Below, one piece after another: positions 42,529 to 46,058 of a stretch of 46,058 nt of DNA. The stretch is from Phycisphaerales bacterium. GTDB taxonomy: Bacteria > Bacteroidota > Bacteroidia > Chitinophagales > Chitinophagaceae. The notes below the pieces were generated by a model. The model saw only the letters and a list, made by a program, of their open reading frames with translations, was not told where the DNA came from and made no database searches. The stretch is taken from positions 1 through 46,058 of the forward strand of contig JASGCQ010000008.1 in NCBI GenBank assembly GCA_030054025.1, given 5' to 3'. Every line of letters starts with the position of its first letter. Positions within the stretch are counted from its first letter, which is position 1. A program made the position numbers and the translations under genes.

Positions 42529-43680
42529 ATGCAGTACAAAAGCCTCTACATATTTTTTCTTTCATTGTTAATTTCAATAGCTACAAAAGCTCAACATTGG
42601 AAACAACTACTGCCCGGCAATAAAGCAAAGGCTGTGGCGAAGGATTTGCGTAAGGAGAAGCTCAGAATAGATTCTGCACGGGCGCATGAACAATTTTGCA
42701 AAGAAGAAGAAGCCAGAACCATTATTGCCATGGCTTTAGCCGCTACAAGAGAGCAAAGACAAAAAGCTTTGGTGCCATTGGCGGGTCAAAAAAGCTATTT
42801 TGGCGGCATGAACGAATATATGATGGAGTTCGTTCGTACTTATTTGCAATCACACAATAAAACCTTATCCGTAGTGGATGGTCGGGCAAAATCCAAATTC
42901 CCGATGATGGATAACGTACTCAAAAACAATAATCTTCCCCATCAACTCAAATACCTTGCTGTCATAGAATCGGCATTGAACAGCCAAGCCACTTCTCCTG
43001 TAGGTGCGGTTGGTCCATGGCAGTTTATGAAAGAGACAGCCCGTATGATGGGACTCACGGTAAATGGCAAGCGTGATGACCGCAAAGACTGGTTCAAAAG
43101 TACTACTGCCGCCGCTCGATACTTAAATTATCTCTACGCCGAAATGCAAGATTGGCTTTTGGTAATAGCCTCCTACAATTGTGGCCCTACTCTTGTGATG
43201 CGTGCGATTGAAAAAACCGGCAGTCGCAATTTTTGGGTATTAAAACCTTATCTGCCTCGAGAAACGCAAGGGCATGTGATGGCATTTGTGGCAACGGCAT
43301 CAATCTTCGAGAACATGAAAAAATTTATCCCTTCAGGTAAAATTCCTGAAGATTTCATCATGCACCCCGAAATGGCATCTACTAAAGGAGAGGTAAAGAA
43401 AGCTAAGCCAAAACTCCTCTTTACGGAAGCAGAACTTAAAAATATGTCTATCATCTACCTCAAAGAACCACTCAGCTTTGAGGTGCTGGAGCAAGAATTA
43501 CAGATTGATAAACATCTCTTAGAAAAATGGAATCCGGATTACGAATTATTTGTCATGGCTATCTATCCCGATCCTGAATATAAGTTCAGAATGCCGAAAG
43601 ACAAGATTGACAGCTTTATGGAAAAAAAAGTCATCCTCTCCAAAAAATCTGAAAAATACTTTAAAGACATACTGATGTAG
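42529..43680 (+). CDS. Lytic transglycosylase (MltD-like)
   Basis: Exported peptidoglycan hydrolase that cuts the MurNAc-GlcNAc bond, releasing 1,6-anhydro-muropeptides. The 383-aa protein has a signal peptide ending near TKA. The SLT catalytic domain has active-site Glu147 (AVIESALNSQATSP) followed by GAVGPWQFM and the YNCGP segment, as in the goose-lysozyme-like Slt/MltD family. The C-terminal part (LKNMSIIYLKEPLSFEVLEQ) resembles a degenerate LysM-like region. The gene ends at 43680, immediately before the inverted truA remnant, which lies tail-to-tail with it. Mature location is the periplasm. Confidence 0.9.
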   Translation: MQYKSLYIFFLSLLISIATKAQHWKQLLPGNKAKAVAKDLRKEKLRIDSARAHEQFCKEEEARTIIAMALAATREQRQKALVPLAGQKSYFGGMNEYMMEFVRTYLQSHNKTLSVVDGRAKSKFPMMDNVLKNNNLPHQLKYLAVIESALNSQATSPVGAVGPWQFMKETARMMGLTVNGKRDDRKDWFKSTTAAARYLNYLYAEMQDWLLVIASYNCGPTLVMRAIEKTGSRNFWVLKPYLPRETQGHVMAFVATASIFENMKKFIPSGKIPEDFIMHPEMASTKGEVKKAKPKLLFTEAELKNMSIIYLKEPLSFEVLEQELQIDKHLLEKWNPDYELFVMAIYPDPEYKFRMPKDKIDSFMEKKVILSKKSEKYFKDILM

Positions 43681-43689
43681 GCTTTGCTC

Positions 43690-43865
43690 CTAACTTAAAG
43701 GAGTCAACAAAGCTTCGGGATAAGTAATTTGTTCCAAATACAATCCATATCCTGGAACACTGAAATCAGCTTTGCTACAATCTTTTGATTCAATAATGGT
43801 CTTAAAATCTTGTAGCGAATATTTCCCCGATCAACTCTCAATTGGATACCTACAAGCGCTCTAAC
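43690..43865 (-). pseudogene. Inverted 3' fragment of truA, frameshifted
   Basis: In minus-strand sense this 176-bp segment corresponds to the last about 58 codons of truA (33957-34712). It begins in the VRALVG region and ends in LEQITYPEALLTPLS with its own TAG stop (43690-43692). A block of 56 nt (43769-43824) is identical to the intact gene, while the rest is about 80% similar. One A is missing in the GGAAAATAT segment, shifting the frame, so it cannot encode a functional end. No N-terminal part is present. Bases 43681-43713 also form a hairpin, GCTTTG-CTCCT paired with AGGAG-CAAAGC. Confidence 0.85.
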
Positions 43866-44008
43866 ACGAGCTGTGCGTTGCTTTGTGTGCGATCCGTCCT
43901 ATTAGGTAGTCTCTTTTTAGTTTTTTTGAGGGTAAGCAAATAAAAAAAAGGACACCTAATGCAGCTTTCTATTGTTCTCTTGTCTGTTTTTTACTTTTTA
44001 ATTGTTTG
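43866..44008. other. Intergenic region before the lipoprotein operon
   Basis: A/T-rich sequence with a run of T and A homopolymers (43913-43957) and a weak inverted repeat ATTAGGT...ACCTAAT. No gene is visible. It may serve as the end of the minus-strand lipoprotein transcript, but a clean terminator hairpin is not evident. Confidence 0.35.
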
Positions 44009-44503
44009 TTATTTTTCGAGCTTTAAATCTTTTTCAAGATTTTCTATTTCGTCAACGTTATAATCTTTTATACTCAAAACTTTTCCATGTTTGACACAGA
44101 CAATACCAATATTACTAATGCCAAAATATAACTTACTAAAGTTTCTATTTTTATCCAGTAATATAAATTGGCTATCGATATTATTAGCTAGTTTTTCGTC
44201 TGATAGAGGTGCTATTATCTTGACATTTACAAAACGATATTTATTAAGCATGTTTAACGATTTGACTTTACAACCATGGCAACTATTTTCATTCCAAAGA
44301 ATATACTTAAACAAACTATCTTTCTCAATATAGTTATTGTCTTTTAGAACCTTCTCAAATCTTGCAGCCTCTGGGCTAATCGATTTATTGGAATTACAAG
44401 CATTACTGAACAATGCTATCAGCAGCAATATGAAACCTGTAAAACATGGTTTTACCTTCTGTTTTTTGGGTCGATTTGTGCCCAGCGATATACAATCCAT
44501 CAT
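44009..44503 (-). CDS. CxxC-containing lipoprotein, thioredoxin-like (164 aa)
   Basis: An exported lipoprotein of 164 aa. The N-terminus has a basic stretch (RPKKQKVK), a hydrophobic core and lipobox FSNAC with Cys36. The mature region contains Cys75-His-Gly-Cys78 (NENSCHGCKVKSLNML), the arrangement of a redox-active thioredoxin-like or peroxiredoxin-like fold. It is followed by KIIAPLSDEKL and LLDKNRNFSKLYFG, in line with such a domain. The frame starts with two adjacent ATGs (44503) and overlaps the DUF4221-like gene by about 100 nt, a large overlap. A later start would destroy the signal peptide. Function is unknown; a role in disulphide handling of the neighbouring lipoproteins is inference. 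Confidence 0.65.
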   Translation of the reverse strand: MMDCISLGTNRPKKQKVKPCFTGFILLLIALFSNACNSNKSISPEAARFEKVLKDNNYIEKDSLFKYILWNENSCHGCKVKSLNMLNKYRFVNVKIIAPLSDEKLANNIDSQFILLDKNRNFSKLYFGISNIGIVCVKHGKVLSIKDYNVDEIENLEKDLKLEK

Positions 44504-45563
44504 TTGTAATAAAAGTTTTTAATGGCCAATATTTTTTTACCCCTAATAATAATTCCTTTTGTAGCTTCAAATCTTTGTCATAAACCAAAAGCGAAAATGG
44601 CATATCATAATAAGCATTCTTTTCACCTTCTTTAGTTACATATTCTCCTTTGTGCTTCAAAAAATGATACACTAAAGATTGATGTTTATCGTAAAATAAA
44701 AAGGTGAATCTTGTTTGAGCATATAAATACCTTTTTGTATAGTCGGCATCACCAAACCTTTTGTTGTCGAAAGGTTCATTCTTTTTAAAATTTGAAGTAT
44801 TAATAGGGCTATATTTGAGTGCATTTTGATTAAAATCATACACTAATAACGAATCTCGATATTCGTAAGCATATAGAATCTTTGAACTATTTACTACTAA
44901 CCTATTTCTACCAAGATGGGTGTAAAAATCTTGTCCAATAATATTTTCTCTATTAGGATTATACTTACCTATATACTTGATACTGTCATGGTCAATTTTG
45001 TAAAAAATATCATAGTAGCTTAGCACGTCTTGCCTTGATGGAATTGTATCGTTACTACCGGTAAATGAACGAACAGAGGTCACAATTGTATCATTCGTAA
45101 TTTGTAACTCTATTCTAGTCTGGGTTGTCAAATTCGAATCAATAGAATTAATTATTGGAGAGAGGTCGTATATTTTTTGCTTTTTATTGAAACAAGTGAC
45201 GAGTCTATTATCATCCAATACGTAATAAAAAGAATCTTTACTTTTTATAACAAACCCATCAAAATTGGACTCAAGAGGCGAGATGGAATCTATGCAAGAA
45301 TTTGATTTTAGGTCATAATAGTAAAATAGATTTTTATCCTCGTCTAAATAAAATATCACACCTGGTTCCACTTCATAAATTTTAGAAAAGAACGAATTGT
45401 CAACAATATCATTGGGCAAAAAAAACGAATCGACTTTGTACTTATCTATTTGTTCTTGCTCAACATATTGAGGCAAATTATTATTACAAGAAGCAATAAT
45501 TATTGTAACGAGTAATAGCAATATGCTATTACTCGTTATTGATTTTTTAAATTTATTAATCAT
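44403..45563 (-). CDS. DUF4221-like lipoprotein (beta-propeller type)
   Basis: A 386-aa lipoprotein of Bacteroidota: basic MINKFKK, a hydrophobic core and lipobox IIIASC with Cys26. The remainder is a beta-rich repeat region with recurrent short strands (FYLDEDKNLFYYYDL, KILYAYEYRDSLLVYDF, SLLVYDKDLKLQKELL). Such repeats fit a six-bladed propeller as in DUF4221 and TolB-like lipoproteins. The assignment is from the general pattern and could be another propeller lipoprotein. It sits in the middle of a minus-strand operon: 7 nt after the 161-aa lipoprotein gene and overlapping the CxxC lipoprotein gene. Confidence 0.6.
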   Translation of the reverse strand: MINKFKKSITSNSILLLLVTIIIASCNNNLPQYVEQEQIDKYKVDSFFLPNDIVDNSFFSKIYEVEPGVIFYLDEDKNLFYYYDLKSNSCIDSISPLESNFDGFVIKSKDSFYYVLDDNRLVTCFNKKQKIYDLSPIINSIDSNLTTQTRIELQITNDTIVTSVRSFTGSNDTIPSRQDVLSYYDIFYKIDHDSIKYIGKYNPNRENIIGQDFYTHLGRNRLVVNSSKILYAYEYRDSLLVYDFNQNALKYSPINTSNFKKNEPFDNKRFGDADYTKRYLYAQTRFTFLFYDKHQSLVYHFLKHKGEYVTKEGEKNAYYDMPFSLLVYDKDLKLQKELLLGVKKYWPLKTFITNDGLYIAGHKSTQKTEGKTMFYRFHIAADSIVQ

Positions 45564-45570
45564 ATATAGC

Positions 45571-46056
45571 TTATGGTTGTACAGAATATTCGAGTACTAT
45601 TAACGGAGCTGCATGATTAATATTGCCAACTGGACCGAGAATATAGTGCACCAAATTGGTATTAGCGTTTACTGTTTTATCAAAGTTATAATTACCAGAT
45701 AATATTGCCGCTCTAATCGGTGCAAAACCTGCGTCATTAAATTCGGGAATCAACTCTAATGCTACAGTTTGATTGCTAAATAAAGTGGCAATAGTACCAC
45801 CACCACCGGCTATAGCTGCATCTAAAGGTACTAGTTTGTGAGGCCTAACTACCACCTCATCTAAACAAGTTTTTTGTGAACTAGGAATACAATTATCTGT
45901 AATCCAATCATACCATTTAGTACCGCCACCTTTATTCAGAGCTCCATTGCTCTGACTAGTAGTTTTAGCTGTTTTTACTTCTTCTTTTTTACATGAAGTG
46001 AGTGCTGATGTAGCGAGCAATCCCGCTGCTACCATCATGAAACTGATTTTTTTCAT
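45571..46056 (-). CDS. Hypothetical lipoprotein (161 aa) with paired cysteines
   Basis: An exported lipoprotein that I do not recognise. The signal peptide is MKKISFMMVAAGLLATSALTSC with Cys22 as the lipidated residue. A low-complexity linker (KTTSQSNGALNKGGG) follows, then a short Cys-containing region, Cys56 and Cys64 (DNCIPSSQKTCLDEVVVRP). The rest is a roughly 90-aa domain with GGGGTIATLFSNQTVAL and the ending LIVLEYSVQP. The frame is complete, with its start codon 2 nt from the window edge, so the promoter is outside. It is the first gene of the operon with the DUF4221-like and CxxC lipoproteins. The presence of two cysteines next to a CxxC partner is worth noting. Confidence 0.55.
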   Translation of the reverse strand: MKKISFMMVAAGLLATSALTSCKKEEVKTAKTTSQSNGALNKGGGTKWYDWITDNCIPSSQKTCLDEVVVRPHKLVPLDAAIAGGGGTIATLFSNQTVALELIPEFNDAGFAPIRAAILSGNYNFDKTVNANTNLVHYILGPVGNINHAAPLIVLEYSVQP

Positions 46057-46058
46057 TT

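Noticed and set aside
34713..43865. Reading the two inverted truA ends as a composite transposon
   Set aside because: The truA segments carry no transposase or terminal-repeat structure, and ordinary chromosomal genes (ABC-F, tatA, transglycosylase) lie between them. Rearrangement or gene conversion is more likely.

Overview
The window comes from a Bacteroidota chromosome, most likely a Chitinophagales/Sphingobacteriales-type organism. The basis is a giant secreted subtilase with a C-terminal type IX secretion (Por) sorting domain, the Bacteroidota -7 promoter box TAnnTTTG in front of many genes, a mitochondrial-type citrate synthase, the Bacteroidota-style bamD-rpoZ overlap, and several Bacteroidota lipoprotein types (YCF48-like, DUF4221-like). 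The placement below phylum level is inference. No rRNA, tRNA or CRISPR array was seen.

Layout. 1-480: no gene; an 11-bp inverted repeat and a 178-bp miniature inverted-repeat element (MITE) with a 5-bp target duplication. 482-4525 (minus strand): citrate synthase, a truncated YCF48-like reading frame, an SDR epimerase, and pheS. 4647-12901 (plus): bamD-rpoZ, HAD phosphatase, PBP2, dicarboxylate/glutamate symporter, gyrA and its terminator. 12964-13574: a second, end-truncated MITE fused to a decayed sigma-54 activator fragment. 13673-34712 (plus): housekeeping and protein-turnover genes, namely DEAD-box helicase, NTF2-like secreted protein, 1771-aa secreted subtilase, DedA, bi-domain oxidoreductase, DUF445, ABC ATPase/permease pair, peptidase T, M1 metallopeptidase, isoaspartyl peptidase, RdgB, a double GNAT-like protein and TruA.

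34713-39395 is an accessory island. It holds an orphan 110-aa gene whose 5' end abuts a repeat, a two-gene AAA ATPase + TOPRIM-like module (probable abortive-infection system, AbiL/PARIS-like) sitting between 97%-identical 129-bp direct repeats, a two-domain GNAT, and an IS remnant with 12-bp terminal inverted repeats. After this come a YCF48-like lipoprotein, an ABC-F ATPase with one degenerate ATP site, tatA and a lytic transglycosylase. A frameshifted, inverted 176-bp copy of the truA 3' end lies at 43690-43865. The window ends with a minus-strand operon of three lipoproteins: a 161-aa unknown, a DUF4221-like protein, and a CxxC thioredoxin-like protein overlapping the DUF4221-like gene by about 100 bp.

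How the genes work together. Most are core envelope and growth functions (BamD, PBP2, lytic transglycosylase, TatA, DedA, gyrase, PheS, RNAP omega), with a run of secreted and cytosolic peptidases fitting a protein-degrading lifestyle. The novelty lies in the 34.7-39.4 kb island, the truA remnant and the terminal lipoprotein operon.
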